Shown here piece by piece: positions 52,237 to 60,821 of a DNA stretch of 64,000 bases. The translations under genes and the position numbers were made by a program. The notes under the pieces were generated by a model that did not search any database, was not told the DNA's origin, and saw nothing but the letters and a program-made list of their open reading frames with translations. The stretch comes from Microbacterium sp. 4R-513. Its GTDB lineage: Bacteria > Actinomycetota > Actinomycetes > Actinomycetales > Microbacteriaceae. Numbering within the stretch: the first letter of the stretch is position 1; the number at the start of each line of letters is the position of its first letter. The DNA lies in assembly GCF_011046485.1 (NCBI RefSeq), contig NZ_CP049256.1, positions 1,550,001-1,614,000 on the forward strand. Reading direction: 5' to 3'.

Positions 52237-53505
52237 ATGACTTCCACGCGTCCTCCTGCCCGTCCGACGCGTGCCGAGACGCCCGCATCGACCGCCGGTC
52301 CCGTCCTGCAGGTGCGGCCCAAGACCGAGGGATGGACGCAGAAGAAGGATGCCGAGGGCCGGCCGCTCCTGCAGTTCGCGTCGCCCAAGCGCGGCAAGCC
52401 GCCGGTGCACCTCGCCGACCTCACGCCCGATGAGCGGATCGAGAAGGTGAAAGAGCTCGGGATGCCGGGCTTCCGCGCGAAGCAGCTTGAGAAGCACTAC
52501 TTCGAGCACTACACGCACGACCCGGCGCTCATGACGGATCTGCCCGCAGCCGGCCGCGAGGAGCTCGTGCACGGGATGCTGCCGCCGCTGCTGACCGAGG
52601 TGCGCCGCCTCCAGACCGACAAGGGCGACACGATCAAGTTCCTGTGGAAGCTGCACGACGGTGCCCTCGTCGAGTCCGTCCTCATGCGCTACCCCGGCCG
52701 AATCACCCTCTGCGTCTCGTCCCAGGCGGGGTGCGGCATGAACTGCCCCTTCTGCGCGACCGGCCAGGCGGGCCTCACGCGCAACATGTCGGCCGCCGAG
52801 ATCATCGAGCAGGTCGTGCGGGCGAATCGCCTCATCCGTGAGGGCGGACTCGGTCCCGCCGAGCACCCCGACGAGCGGGTCACCAACATCGTCTTCATGG
52901 GCATGGGGGAGCCGCTCGCCAATTACGCGCGCCTCATGCAGGCCGTGCGGGTCATGACCGACAACAAGCACGGCCTCGGGATGAGCGCCCGCGGCGTCAC
53001 GGTGTCGACGGTGGGTCTCGTGCCCGCGATCCACAAGCTCGCGAACGAAGACATCCCCGTGACCTTCGCACTGTCGCTGCACGCGCCCGACGACGAGCTG
53101 CGCGACGAGCTCATCCCGGTGAACTCGCGCTGGAAGGTCGACGAGGCGCTCGACGCCGCGCGCGGCTACTTCGAGCGCACGGGTCGCCGCGTCTCGATCG
53201 AGTACGCGCTCATCAAGGACATGAACGACCACCCGTGGCGCGCCGACCTCCTCGCCGAGAAGCTCAACGCCCGCGGTCGTGGCTGGGTGCACGTGAACCC
53301 GATCCCGCTCAACCCGACGCCCGGGTCGATCTGGACGTCGTCGACGAAGTCCGCGCAGAACGAGTTCGTCCGCCGCCTCAACGACGCCGGCATCCCGACG
53401 ACCCTGCGCGACACGCGGGGCAAGGAGATCGACGGGGCCTGCGGCCAGCTCGTGGCGACCGAGGACGACCAGCGCGTCGCGGCCGACACTCCCCTCGAGG
53501 ACTGA
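52237..53505 (+). CDS. rlmN: 23S rRNA (adenine(2503)-C(2))-methyltransferase RlmN
   Basis: 422-residue radical-SAM enzyme that methylates A2503 of 23S rRNA and A37 of some tRNAs. The iron-sulfur cluster motif is CGMNCPFC (C166, C170, C173), followed by GMGEPLANY, the SAM-binding region. The catalytic cysteine lies in DGACGQL near the C terminus. [14 protein letters not shown] in the N-terminal part is also typical. ATG follows CTGGAGG; TACCCT just upstream is a possible -10. It diverges from the cyclase operon. Confidence 0.95.
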   Translation: MTSTRPPARPTRAETPASTAGPVLQVRPKTEGWTQKKDAEGRPLLQFASPKRGKPPVHLADLTPDERIEKVKELGMPGFRAKQLEKHYFEHYTHDPALMTDLPAAGREELVHGMLPPLLTEVRRLQTDKGDTIKFLWKLHDGALVESVLMRYPGRITLCVSSQAGCGMNCPFCATGQAGLTRNMSAAEIIEQVVRANRLIREGGLGPAEHPDERVTNIVFMGMGEPLANYARLMQAVRVMTDNKHGLGMSARGVTVSTVGLVPAIHKLANEDIPVTFALSLHAPDDELRDELIPVNSRWKVDEALDAARGYFERTGRRVSIEYALIKDMNDHPWRADLLAEKLNARGRGWVHVNPIPLNPTPGSIWTSSTKSAQNEFVRRLNDAGIPTTLRDTRGKEIDGACGQLVATEDDQRVAADTPLED

Positions 53506-53521
53506 CCCCCGGTCCGACCTC

Positions 53522-53553
53522 GGTCGTTGAGCGAGCGGAGCGAGACGAAACGC
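53522..53553 (+). repeat. REP-like element, copy 2
   Basis: Same element as at 29097-29128 with one base different in the central part. It lies between rlmN and the DUF4407 gene. Confidence 0.8.
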
Positions 53554-53622
53554 TTCGGCTCCCCGGCGAACCCATCGCCCGGACTCACCTGGCGCACAGG
53601 TTGCCTTTCCTAGGCTGTCCGG

Positions 53623-55215
53623 ATGTCTTTCTCCGCTCACCGGCCGGGCCGGTTCGGCTCCGGCGGCCGCATCGAGTTCGAGGTCGACGGCGAACAGCCC
53701 GACGAGCTCTACCTCGACGACGTCCGCGCCCAGCAGGCCGCCGGCGAGCCGCGCGACGAGGATCTCGGCCCTGACGGCCCCGAGGACCCGTACCCCGACA
53801 CCCTCGATCTCCTCGACGACGCGCTCGCGATGAACCCCACGCGGCCCGTCTCGACGCCTGCCGCGGAGGGGACGGATGCCGCACACCCGACGATCGGCGA
53901 ATGGGGAGCCGTCGACGAGCCGACCGAGGACGCCCGACCGGTCGAGGAGCCGCCGGCCGCGGCATCCACTCGTCCCGTTCGCGCGAAGCGGACGAAGCGC
54001 ACCCGGGAGCGCGGCTCGGGCTGGCGGCGGCTCGCGGTCCTCGGCGGGGCCGATGCCTCGGTCCTCGACCAGGTGCCGACCGAGACGCCGCGCTTCGTGC
54101 AGATGTTCTTCGTGATCGCCGGCACGGCGCTCATCTCTGCCATCTCGATGTACTTCGCGCTCACGACCGGCGTCCGGATCGTCGCGTGGGGCGCCCTCCC
54201 GCTCGCGATCGTCTGGGCGCTCATCATCTTCAACCTCGACCGCTTCCTCACCTCGACCATGCGGTCTACTCACAGCGTCGGCAGGCTCATCGGGCTGGCG
54301 ATCCCGCGTGTGCTCATGGCGGCGGTCATCGGAATCGTCGTGGCCGAGCCTCTCGTTCTGCAGATCTTCCACAACGACATCGCTCGCGAAGTCACGGCGA
54401 CCAATCTCGTCCAGGCTCAGTCCGACCAGGACGCCGTGGCAGACGGCCCCGAGAAGCAGGCTCTGGATGCCGCGAGCGAACGAGTCGCGGCCCTCGAGAG
54501 CCAGGCGGCCAGCGGTGTCGTCGCCGGTGCCGACACGACGTCCGCGTCGGCGGCTTCGGCACAGCAGACGGTCGACGACCTCACCGCGAAGCTCGCCGCG
54601 CAGCAGCAGGTGATCGACCAGGCTCGCGCGATGTACCAGTGCGAGCTGACGGGTCAGGGATCCGGCGAGGTCGCCGGCTGCAGCGGCGTCGCCGGCGAGG
54701 GCGCGAGCTCGACGGCCGCGAAGGACCAGCTCACGCAGGCGCAGGCGTCGTACGACGACATCGCCTCTCAGCTCGCCGCCGCACAGGCGGATCTCGCGGC
54801 AGCACAGGCGGCCGGCACGTCGGATGTCGCAGCCTCCGAGTCCCAGAACAAGCAGCAGGCGAAGGACGAGCTGCCCGCGGCACGGCAGCAGTACGAGGCG
54901 GCGCTCGCCGCGTACGACGCCCGAGCGGCAGAGGTCGCCGGCGGGAACGCGGGGGCGGTGGGGCTCCTCAGCCAGATCAGCGGACTCGAGCGGCTCTCCG
55001 CCCGCGAGCCGACGCTCGCCTGGGCGCACTGGCTCATCGCCGGTCTCTTCTTCATGATCGAGCTGCTGCCCGTGCTCGTGAAGGTGCTCACGAGCTATGG
55101 CGAGCCATCGCTCTACGAGCAGGCCGACGCCCTGCGCCGCCAGGTCGCGCTCGACCGCGTGACGGCCCGCAGCTGGCGCGAGCGCGCCGACATCGCCCAG
55201 AACGCCGACGCCTGA
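53623..55215 (+). CDS. DUF4407 membrane protein
   Basis: 530 residues. An acidic, disordered N-terminal 130 residues and a basic patch precede three to four helices (FVQMFFVIAGTALISAISMYFALTTG, IVAWGALPLAIVWALIIFNLDRFLTS, VLMAAVIGIVVAEPLVLQIF). NLDRFL and the short loop fit DUF4407. A long extracytoplasmic coiled coil rich in Ala/Gln (about 270-460) is followed by a last helix (WAHWLIAGLFFMIELLPVLVKVL). TAGGCT lies seven bases before the ATG with no Shine-Dalgarno, so translation may be leaderless. Function unknown. Confidence 0.82.
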   Translation: MSFSAHRPGRFGSGGRIEFEVDGEQPDELYLDDVRAQQAAGEPRDEDLGPDGPEDPYPDTLDLLDDALAMNPTRPVSTPAAEGTDAAHPTIGEWGAVDEPTEDARPVEEPPAAASTRPVRAKRTKRTRERGSGWRRLAVLGGADASVLDQVPTETPRFVQMFFVIAGTALISAISMYFALTTGVRIVAWGALPLAIVWALIIFNLDRFLTSTMRSTHSVGRLIGLAIPRVLMAAVIGIVVAEPLVLQIFHNDIAREVTATNLVQAQSDQDAVADGPEKQALDAASERVAALESQAASGVVAGADTTSASAASAQQTVDDLTAKLAAQQQVIDQARAMYQCELTGQGSGEVAGCSGVAGEGASSTAAKDQLTQAQASYDDIASQLAAAQADLAAAQAAGTSDVAASESQNKQQAKDELPAARQQYEAALAAYDARAAEVAGGNAGAVGLLSQISGLERLSAREPTLAWAHWLIAGLFFMIELLPVLVKVLTSYGEPSLYEQADALRRQVALDRVTARSWRERADIAQNADA

Positions 55216-55240
55216 CCTCGTCGCTCCCGTGCCGATCTTC

Positions 55241-55280
55241 GGTCGTTGAGCGGGGCGGCGAAGCCGCGGAGACGAAACGC
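55241..55280 (+). repeat. REP-like element, copy 3, with longer stem
   Basis: Shares GGTCGTTGAGCG and GAGACGAAACGC with the other copies but has a longer GC stem between (GGCGGCGAAGCCGC). It lies directly at the broken end of the GIY-YIG remnant. Confidence 0.78.
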
Positions 55281-55434
55281 GCCGTGCTCGTTCCCGGTCG
55301 ACGGGCGGGCGCTTGCGCGTGTACGCCGATCCCATCCCCGGCGAATGCTGTTCCATTCGGCGGCGCAGGTCGACAGTGCTGCCGACGTACAGCGTGCCAT
55401 CCGAGCATTTGAGCATGTACACGTGGGCTATCAC
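55281..55434 (-). pseudogene. Truncated GIY-YIG nuclease gene
   Basis: From a GTG at 55434 the frame reads VYMLKCSDGTLYVGSTVDLRR and then EQHSPGMGSAYTRKR, a perfect start of a GIY-YIG endonuclease of the UvrC/YhbQ type (the catalytic GIY-YIG strands as VYML…LYVGST plus the Arg). The second half of the domain, which should contain the WCAEF-type helix and the catalytic Glu, is missing. The sequence instead runs into the REP-like element at 55280 and then the DUF4407 gene. The 3' end was therefore lost, probably in a rearrangement at the repeat. Confidence 0.8.
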
Positions 55435-55609
55435 GGCAGGCTAGGCCGCGGCATCCGTCTCTTCTCGGTCTTCCACAGCCGGGGCCGTTGTTGAGGAGAG
55501 CACGCCGGGGCGAATTTCGCCTTCTCGCGCCCTTCGGCGTCTCGCAGAGGAGATGCTTGGAGAGCCCCGGTGCGGTCGCGCCGGACGAACGAAACGAGAG
55601 AATCTAGGA

Positions 55610-56623
55610 ATGGTTGAGTATCGCTACCTCGGCAACAGCGGCTTCAAGGTCTCGGAGATCACCTACGGCAACTGGGTGACGCACGGCTCGCAGGTCGACG
55701 ACAGCGCGGCGATCGCGACGGTCCACGCGGCGCTCGACGCGGGCATCACGACGTTCGACACCGCCGACACCTACGCGAACACGGCCGCCGAGGTCGTGCT
55801 CGGCAAGGCGATCGAAGGCCAGCGCCGCGAGTCGCTCGAGATCCTCACGAAGGTCTACTGGCCGATCGGCCCGAAGGGACCAAACGACCAGGGTCTCTCG
55901 CGCAAGCACATCTTCGACGGCATCCACGGGTCGCTGAACCGTCTCGGCGTCGACTACGTCGACCTGTACCAGGCGCACCGGTACGACTACGAGACGCCGC
56001 TCGAAGAGACGATGCAGGCGTTCGCCGACGTCGTCCGCCAGGGCAAGGCCCTCTACATCGGCGTCTCGGAGTGGACGGCCGAGCAGCTGCGCGAGGGCGC
56101 GGCACTCGCGAAGGAGCTCAAGTTCCAGCTCGTCTCGAACCAGCCGCAGTACTCGGCGCTGTGGCGGGTCATCGAGGACAAGGTCATCCCCACGTCCGAA
56201 GAGCTCGGCATCTCGCAGATCGTCTGGTCGCCGATGGCCCAGGGCGTCCTGTCGGGCAAGTACCTCCCCGGTCAGCCCGTGCCCGAGGGCTCGCGCGCGA
56301 CGGACGAGAAGAGCGGTGCGCAGTTCATCTCACGACTCCTCCGCGACGACGTGCTCGAGGCCGTTCAGAAGCTCAAGCCCATCGCGTCCGATGCGGGCCT
56401 CACGATGCCGCAGCTCGCGATCGCGTGGGTGCTGCAGAACCCCAACGTCTCGGCTGCGCTGGTCGGGGCATCCCGTCCGGAGCAGATCGCCGACAACGTC
56501 AAGGCCTCGGGCGTGAAGCTCGACGCCGACACGATGGCCGCGATCGACGACGCCCTCGGCGGCGTCGCGGAGACGGACCCCGAGAAGACCTACGAGGTGT
56601 CGCCCCAGGGCCGTCCGGCCTGA
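55610..56623 (+). CDS. Aldo/keto reductase
   Basis: 337-residue TIM-barrel oxidoreductase. The tetrad is D50 and Y55 (TTFDTADTYANT), K81 (LTKVY) and H123 (LYQAHRYD). The cofactor region WSPMAQGVLSGKY and ALVGASRPEQIADNV fits NADPH-dependent members, close to the voltage-gated K+ channel beta-subunit-like group (YRYLGNSGFKVSEITYGNW). Aldehyde or ketone reduction is expected; the substrate is not known. Monocistronic, followed by a nested palindrome. Confidence 0.88.
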   Translation: MVEYRYLGNSGFKVSEITYGNWVTHGSQVDDSAAIATVHAALDAGITTFDTADTYANTAAEVVLGKAIEGQRRESLEILTKVYWPIGPKGPNDQGLSRKHIFDGIHGSLNRLGVDYVDLYQAHRYDYETPLEETMQAFADVVRQGKALYIGVSEWTAEQLREGAALAKELKFQLVSNQPQYSALWRVIEDKVIPTSEELGISQIVWSPMAQGVLSGKYLPGQPVPEGSRATDEKSGAQFISRLLRDDVLEAVQKLKPIASDAGLTMPQLAIAWVLQNPNVSAALVGASRPEQIADNVKASGVKLDADTMAAIDDALGGVAETDPEKTYEVSPQGRPA

Positions 56624-56642
56624 TCCGCTGATCCGCGCACCC

Positions 56643-56717
56643 CAACGTCGGAGAATCGGCCTAGCGTCGGAGGAATCACGGTGATTCCTCCGACGCAGGC
56701 GCGAATCTCCGACGTTG
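56643..56717. repeat. Nested palindrome, 16-bp inner and 12-bp outer arms
   Basis: Inner arms GCGTCGGAGGAATCAC (56664-56679) and its reverse complement (56681-56696) have a one-base centre. Outer arms CAACGTCGGAGA (56643-56654) and TCTCCGACGTTG (56706-56717) enclose them. The element occurs between two genes on the same strand. The near-perfect central palindrome favours a DNA site or cruciform over a simple hairpin terminator. Confidence 0.88.
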
Positions 56718-56735
56718 TCGTGTGAGAGGAGCCCT

Positions 56736-57209
56736 ATGCCGGTGCACAGTGCAGGTCTGCTGCTCTACCGGGTGGGAGAGGCTGCCCCCGAGGTGCTCAT
56801 CGCCCACATGGGCGGGCCGTTCTGGGCCTCGAAGGACGAGGGCGCGTGGTCGGTGCCGAAGGGCGAGTACGACCCCGAGACGGAGACCCCGCTCGACGCG
56901 GCGCGCCGGGAGTTCGAAGAGGAGCTCGGCCTCACGCCCCCCGACGGGCCGTACGCCGAGCTGGGCACGTGGGCGTACTCGTCGGGCAAGCGCATCACGG
57001 TGTTCGTGGCCGACGGCGCCGACTTCTCGCTCGAGGGCGTCGTCTACGGCGAGTTCGAGCTCGAGTGGCCCCCGCGCTCGGGCCGCAGGCAGTCCTTCCC
57101 CGAAGTAGACCGAGCCGAGTGGATGCCTCTGCCCGACGCGCGTTCGCGGCTCGTGAAGGGTCAGCGGCCGGCGCTCGATGCGCTCGCCGAGCGGTTCGCC
57201 GAGACGTGA
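56736..57209 (+). CDS. Nudix hydrolase
   Basis: 157 residues. The Nudix box reads GEYDPETETPLDAARREFEEELG, with the Gx5Ex7REUxEExGU residues in place (metal-binding Glu in REFEEE). The protein has the short N-terminal VHSAGLLLYR and the KDEGAWSVPKGEY lead-in typical of the DUF/Ap4A-like subgroup. Hydrolysis of a nucleoside diphosphate-linked compound is expected. ATG 56736 follows GAGAGGAG. Confidence 0.9.
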   Translation: MPVHSAGLLLYRVGEAAPEVLIAHMGGPFWASKDEGAWSVPKGEYDPETETPLDAARREFEEELGLTPPDGPYAELGTWAYSSGKRITVFVADGADFSLEGVVYGEFELEWPPRSGRRQSFPEVDRAEWMPLPDARSRLVKGQRPALDALAERFAET

Positions 57210-57210
57210 C

Positions 57211-58026
57211 CTACTGCGTGCCGGGGGCGGGGATCGACGTGCGCACCGGCACCGGGACGCGTCCGTCGGCCGAATCGGTGGTCGGGCGCGCGACGACCTG
57301 GCCGTCCGTTCCGAGGGTGTATTCGACCAGGGTCGACCCCGTCGGTGACAGCGCGTCGAACTGCGGGGCGGGGAAGATGACGGTCGCCGGCGCCGGCCCA
57401 GGCCCTCGCAGGCACACCGCCGTCGCGCTCGGCTCGTTCTCGACGAGCATGCACAGCCTGCCGTCGAGGGTCGGTCCGGCACCGACGAGGCGGCCATACA
57501 GACGTCCGTACAGCCGCAGCTCCTCGCGCACCATCCGCGCCGCCACGCCTTCCACGCCCGGAAGGTTGAGCACCTCGTTGCGCTTCCCCTCGAGGTAGAG
57601 CCGGTAGACCTCGCCGCGCGAGAGAGACACGGCGCCGGCCGGGGACGGCTCGCCGCTCCCGGGCTGCGCCGCGCGGTCGGCGGCGGACAGGGGCGCAAGC
57701 ACGGTCGGCGCGAAGGCTGCGAGCGCCGCGACAGCCGCGGCGACGGCGAGCCCGACGAACGGGGCGCGCCGCCGTACAGGCGGCTTCGGCGTGGGTGTCG
57801 GCTGGGGCGGCTCCGTGGCGGACTGCGCCACGGCGGCCGAGCCGCCGACCTCGACTAGGTCATCCGGTGCCCGAGCCGGGTGCACGATGCGCGGTGCGAA
57901 GGCCCGCTCGAGCTCCTGAAGGCGTGCCAGGGCGGCCGGATCCGAGTCGATGTCGGCATCCGGCCCGTACGCGCGCCGCTGCAGCCCACGCAGTTCGACA
58001 TGCAGCGGATCGGGCTCCTCTGCCAC
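57211..58026 (-). CDS. Hypothetical membrane-anchored protein, paralog of the protein at 39.2 kb
   Basis: 271 residues from a GTG preceded by GGAGGG. N-terminal motif LQRRAYGPDADIDSDPAAL plus RLQELE, then a Pro-rich linker, one membrane helix (about residues 90-110) and an outside domain of about 150 residues containing two Cys (RLCMLVENEPSATAVCLRG). The N-terminal motif is shared with the protein at 39206-40108. I know no family. It lies between the Nudix gene (convergent) and the RNase HI gene. Confidence 0.7.
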   Translation of the reverse strand: MAEEPDPLHVELRGLQRRAYGPDADIDSDPAALARLQELERAFAPRIVHPARAPDDLVEVGGSAAVAQSATEPPQPTPTPKPPVRRRAPFVGLAVAAAVAALAAFAPTVLAPLSAADRAAQPGSGEPSPAGAVSLSRGEVYRLYLEGKRNEVLNLPGVEGVAARMVREELRLYGRLYGRLVGAGPTLDGRLCMLVENEPSATAVCLRGPGPAPATVIFPAPQFDALSPTGSTLVEYTLGTDGQVVARPTTDSADGRVPVPVRTSIPAPGTQ

Positions 58027-58172
58027 CCCTCCAGGCTAGAACTCTCACCGACCGCCGAGGCGGCTCGCCGGGATTGATCGAGATGGCAAGGATCACCGTC
58101 CCGCGGCATCCGCCCCCGTCATTCGTGCGATCTCGGCGCAGTTCGGCGAAGGCTCGGTCACGCCGGGCCCTA

Positions 58173-58703
58173 TCACCGCCCGTTCTTGGGAGCCGCCGAG
58201 ACGTCGAGCTTCGGGTGCGAGCCGAGGGACGACCACGCCGACTCGATGCCCTTCGCCGCGTGCTCCGACGCGCGCACCGCGCGCTCGTCGGCCCACGCGT
58301 TCAGCACGTGACCCGAGTGCCCGCGCACGTGCTCGAGCACGACATCCGGCATACCGGCGGCCCGCCGCTCGTCGCGCGCGGCCATGAGCTGCTCGAGCAG
58401 CTCCCGGTTCTTGGTCGGGGCGCCGGTGGAGGTCTTCCACCCGCGGCGCTTGTGCCCGTCCATCCACTTCTCGTACGTGTCGATCGCGTACTTCGAGTCC
58501 GCCTGCACGACGAGGTTCCGCACGTCGCGGTGGTCTTCGATCGCCTTGATCAGCCCGAGCAGCTCGCCGATGTTGTTCGTGCCGACGGGGATCGATCCTG
58601 CCGCCCAATTGCCGTCCTCGGCCACCCATGCCCAGCCGGCGGGCCCGGGATTGCCCTTGCAGGCGCCGTCGGTGGCCACGATGTAGCGATCGTCCGGAGT
58701 CAC
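58173..58703 (-). CDS. rnhA: Ribonuclease HI
   Basis: 176 residues. The acidic active site is visible in order: D in YIVATDGACKGNPGPAGW, E in GTNNIGELLGLIKAIE, D in LVVQADSKYAIDTYEKW and D in LNAWADERAV. The basic helix-loop KWMDGHKRRGWKTSTGAPTKNREL corresponds to the substrate-handling protrusion. It degrades RNA in RNA-DNA hybrids. The GTG at 58703 is used. A short C-terminal tail follows the domain. Confidence 0.92.
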   Translation of the reverse strand: MTPDDRYIVATDGACKGNPGPAGWAWVAEDGNWAAGSIPVGTNNIGELLGLIKAIEDHRDVRNLVVQADSKYAIDTYEKWMDGHKRRGWKTSTGAPTKNRELLEQLMAARDERRAAGMPDVVLEHVRGHSGHVLNAWADERAVRASEHAAKGIESAWSSLGSHPKLDVSAAPKNGR

Positions 58704-58713
58704 TCGGGCAAGG

Positions 58714-59184
58714 CTACCGGTCGCCGCGCGAGCGCTGCGCCTGCCATTCGTCGACGAGCTCCGGCATCCGTGCCGCCAGGTACCGCATGAAATCGGCGAC
58801 ATCCCGGGCGCGCTCGACGGATGCCGGTGCGCCCGCGTTCTCGTCGGCGATCTGGTCCATCAGGCCGGCCAGGCTGGAGTAGAGGGGCGCGTTCGACGTG
58901 ATCATTCCGTGCCACGCGTCGCCCGTGAGGTCGTACCGATCGCGCCGGTCGCCGGGCCGGGCGATGCGGTGGATGAGCCGCATCGACGTGAGGTAGCGGA
59001 CGGCACCCGAGACGGCGGCGGCCGAGACCCCGAGCCGGTCGGCGAGCTCTGCCGCGGTGTACCCCTCGTCGGGCGATCCGACGAGCGCCATGAGCACGCG
59101 GGCGGGCATGCGCGCCATGCCTGCCGCGGTGAGCATGGCCGCGGCCTGCTCGGCGGCCTCCGCCCCGGGATGCTCGGTCGCCAT
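58714..59184 (-). CDS. GbsR/MarR family transcriptional regulator
   Basis: 156 residues with a winged helix-turn-helix: ARVLMALVGSPDEGYTAAELADRLGVSAAAVSGAVRYLTSMRLIHRIARPGDRRDRYDLT, the recognition helix being AAAVSGAVRYL. The C-terminal helices fit the GbsR-type MarR subgroup. It is the third gene of a minus-strand operon, 17 bases after the ABC permease, and likely controls that operon. The CAAAATTTTG palindrome upstream of the ATPase gene is a probable target. Confidence 0.87.
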   Translation of the reverse strand: MATEHPGAEAAEQAAAMLTAAGMARMPARVLMALVGSPDEGYTAAELADRLGVSAAAVSGAVRYLTSMRLIHRIARPGDRRDRYDLTGDAWHGMITSNAPLYSSLAGLMDQIADENAGAPASVERARDVADFMRYLAARMPELVDEWQAQRSRGDR

Positions 59185-59201
59185 CGTCTCCCCGTCTTCG
59201 C

Positions 59202-60821
59202 CTATCCGGCCGGTGCGAGCTCGCGCCGCCGCATGAGGGCGACGGATGCCCCGCCCCCGACCACGATCGTCAGCAGGAGCCACCACAGCCCCCGCACGTC
59301 GACCGTATCGCCGTCGACCTGCGGGGCGACCGAGAACGGCGAGAGGTTCGTCAGCCAGTCCGAGAATCCCAGCAGGGGTCCGAAGAGCCCGACCACGATG
59401 GCGACGACGACGAGGGTCCAGCCGAGCGGGATCGTGAGGCGTGGCGCGATCGTGAAGATGAGCGCCGTGAGCGCGAGGAACACCGTCGCAGCGACGATCT
59501 GGCCGGCCGCGGCGATGGCGGCGGAGCGGAGGAGGTCGTTAGCGTCGTCCACCCCTGCGGCGCCCAGCGCCGCCCCGCCGAACCCGGCCGCGCACGTCAG
59601 GACGATCGCGGCGAACCCGATCCCGAGGAAGTCCGCCAGCCACCGCACCCGCTGCACCGGGGTCGCGAGCACGGGCTCGGCCGTGCCGTGCGCCTCCTCC
59701 TGGCGGGCACGGGCCACCGTCTGCACGGCTGCGCAGGCCGCGAGGAGCCCGACCATCGTGAAGAAGACGACGACCACGGCCTGGAGGAGGTCGCCCTCGG
59801 ACGACAGCGACTTCAGCACATCGGCGATCGCCGGATTCTCGCCGCCGAGCTGGTCGACCACGCCGCCGAGCGACGTGGACAGGGCGCCGGTGAGCAGCGC
59901 GCCGACCATCCAGCCGATGGTCGACGGCGCCGACAGGCGAGTCACGAGTGCGGTCGTCGACGAGAGCCCCGGCCGTGCCGAAGCGCGCCCGAGACGTTCG
60001 GCGACGATGCTCTCACCGAGGTCCCGCACGGCCTGGAGCGCGAGGGCGCCCGCGGCGAGGACGACGAACGCGCCGACGCACAGGAGCACCGGCCACCACA
60101 GGTTCTCGTCGTACGCGCGCGTGTTCTCGGCCCAGCCGAAGGGCGAAGTCCAGGTGAGCCACGAGCTGTCGATGCGCGTGAGATCGTCGCTCGGCGTCCC
60201 GAGCGCATTGCCGATGCCGGCGAGCACGAAGGTGATGAGCAGGATCCACACGGTGAGGGAGTTGGCGCCCCGCGACGTCCGCATGAGCTGGGATGACAGC
60301 ATCCCGAGCCCGAGGAAGACGAGCCCCACGGCGGCGGTCGCGGTGCCGACAAGCCAGGACCCCTCGGCGGGCGCTCCTCCCGCCAGGAAGGACAGGGCGA
60401 CCAGGATGCCGAGCACGACGTTCGCGAGCGTCCCGTGGATGAGGGTCGCGATCGTCGGGATCCAACGGCCGGCGGGGGTCGCGACGACGAGTTCGAGTCG
60501 TCCGGCCTCCTCATCGCCGCGGGTGTGGCGCACCGCCAGGAACGCGCTCATGAACGCGGCGAGGATCGCGAGCCAGGGAAAGAGCAGGAAGACGACGAAC
60601 GCATTCGTCTCCGGGCCGGACGGGAGCCCGCGGAACAGCAGGATCACCGGGTTCGCCATGACGGCCGCCAAGATGCCGAGGCGGTCCTGTTCGGTCCCGT
60701 ACGACTGGGTCACCCCGCCGAGGCCGGCGAAGGCGAGGGCCACGGTGCCGAGGATCCAGAGCGTCAGCTGCAGCCAGTCGCGCCTCAGCCGTTGGGCGAG
60801 CAGAGGGAGCAGCCGATTCAT
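59202..60821 (-). CDS. ABC-2-like exporter permease (polyketide-antibiotic transporter type)
   Basis: 539 residues with about twelve helices, arranged as two similar halves. It opens RLRRDWLQLTLWILGTVALAFAGLGGVTQSYG and contains EEAGRLELVVATPAGRWIPTIATLIHG and the parallel QEEAHGTAEPVLATPVQRVRWLADFLG, the coupling loop in each half. Such double-length permeases pair with one ATPase to export hydrophobic compounds. Its start overlaps the ATPase stop by four bases. Confidence 0.88.
   Translation of the reverse strand: MNRLLPLLAQRLRRDWLQLTLWILGTVALAFAGLGGVTQSYGTEQDRLGILAAVMANPVILLFRGLPSGPETNAFVVFLLFPWLAILAAFMSAFLAVRHTRGDEEAGRLELVVATPAGRWIPTIATLIHGTLANVVLGILVALSFLAGGAPAEGSWLVGTATAAVGLVFLGLGMLSSQLMRTSRGANSLTVWILLITFVLAGIGNALGTPSDDLTRIDSSWLTWTSPFGWAENTRAYDENLWWPVLLCVGAFVVLAAGALALQAVRDLGESIVAERLGRASARPGLSSTTALVTRLSAPSTIGWMVGALLTGALSTSLGGVVDQLGGENPAIADVLKSLSSEGDLLQAVVVVFFTMVGLLAACAAVQTVARARQEEAHGTAEPVLATPVQRVRWLADFLGIGFAAIVLTCAAGFGGAALGAAGVDDANDLLRSAAIAAAGQIVAATVFLALTALIFTIAPRLTIPLGWTLVVVAIVVGLFGPLLGFSDWLTNLSPFSVAPQVDGDTVDVRGLWWLLLTIVVGGGASVALMRRRELAPAG

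Larger units (their letters stand above)
55216..55609. other. 394-base stretch without an intact gene
   Basis: Holds the third REP-like element, a truncated GIY-YIG gene on the minus strand, and the leader of the aldo/keto reductase gene, whose Shine-Dalgarno is weak (CTAGGA at 55604). Nothing else was seen. Confidence 0.7.

Noticed and set aside
52207..55434. A 1075-codon open frame on the minus strand
   Set aside because: Only its first 45 codons (GIY-YIG remnant) look real; the rest is antisense to DUF4407 and rlmN.
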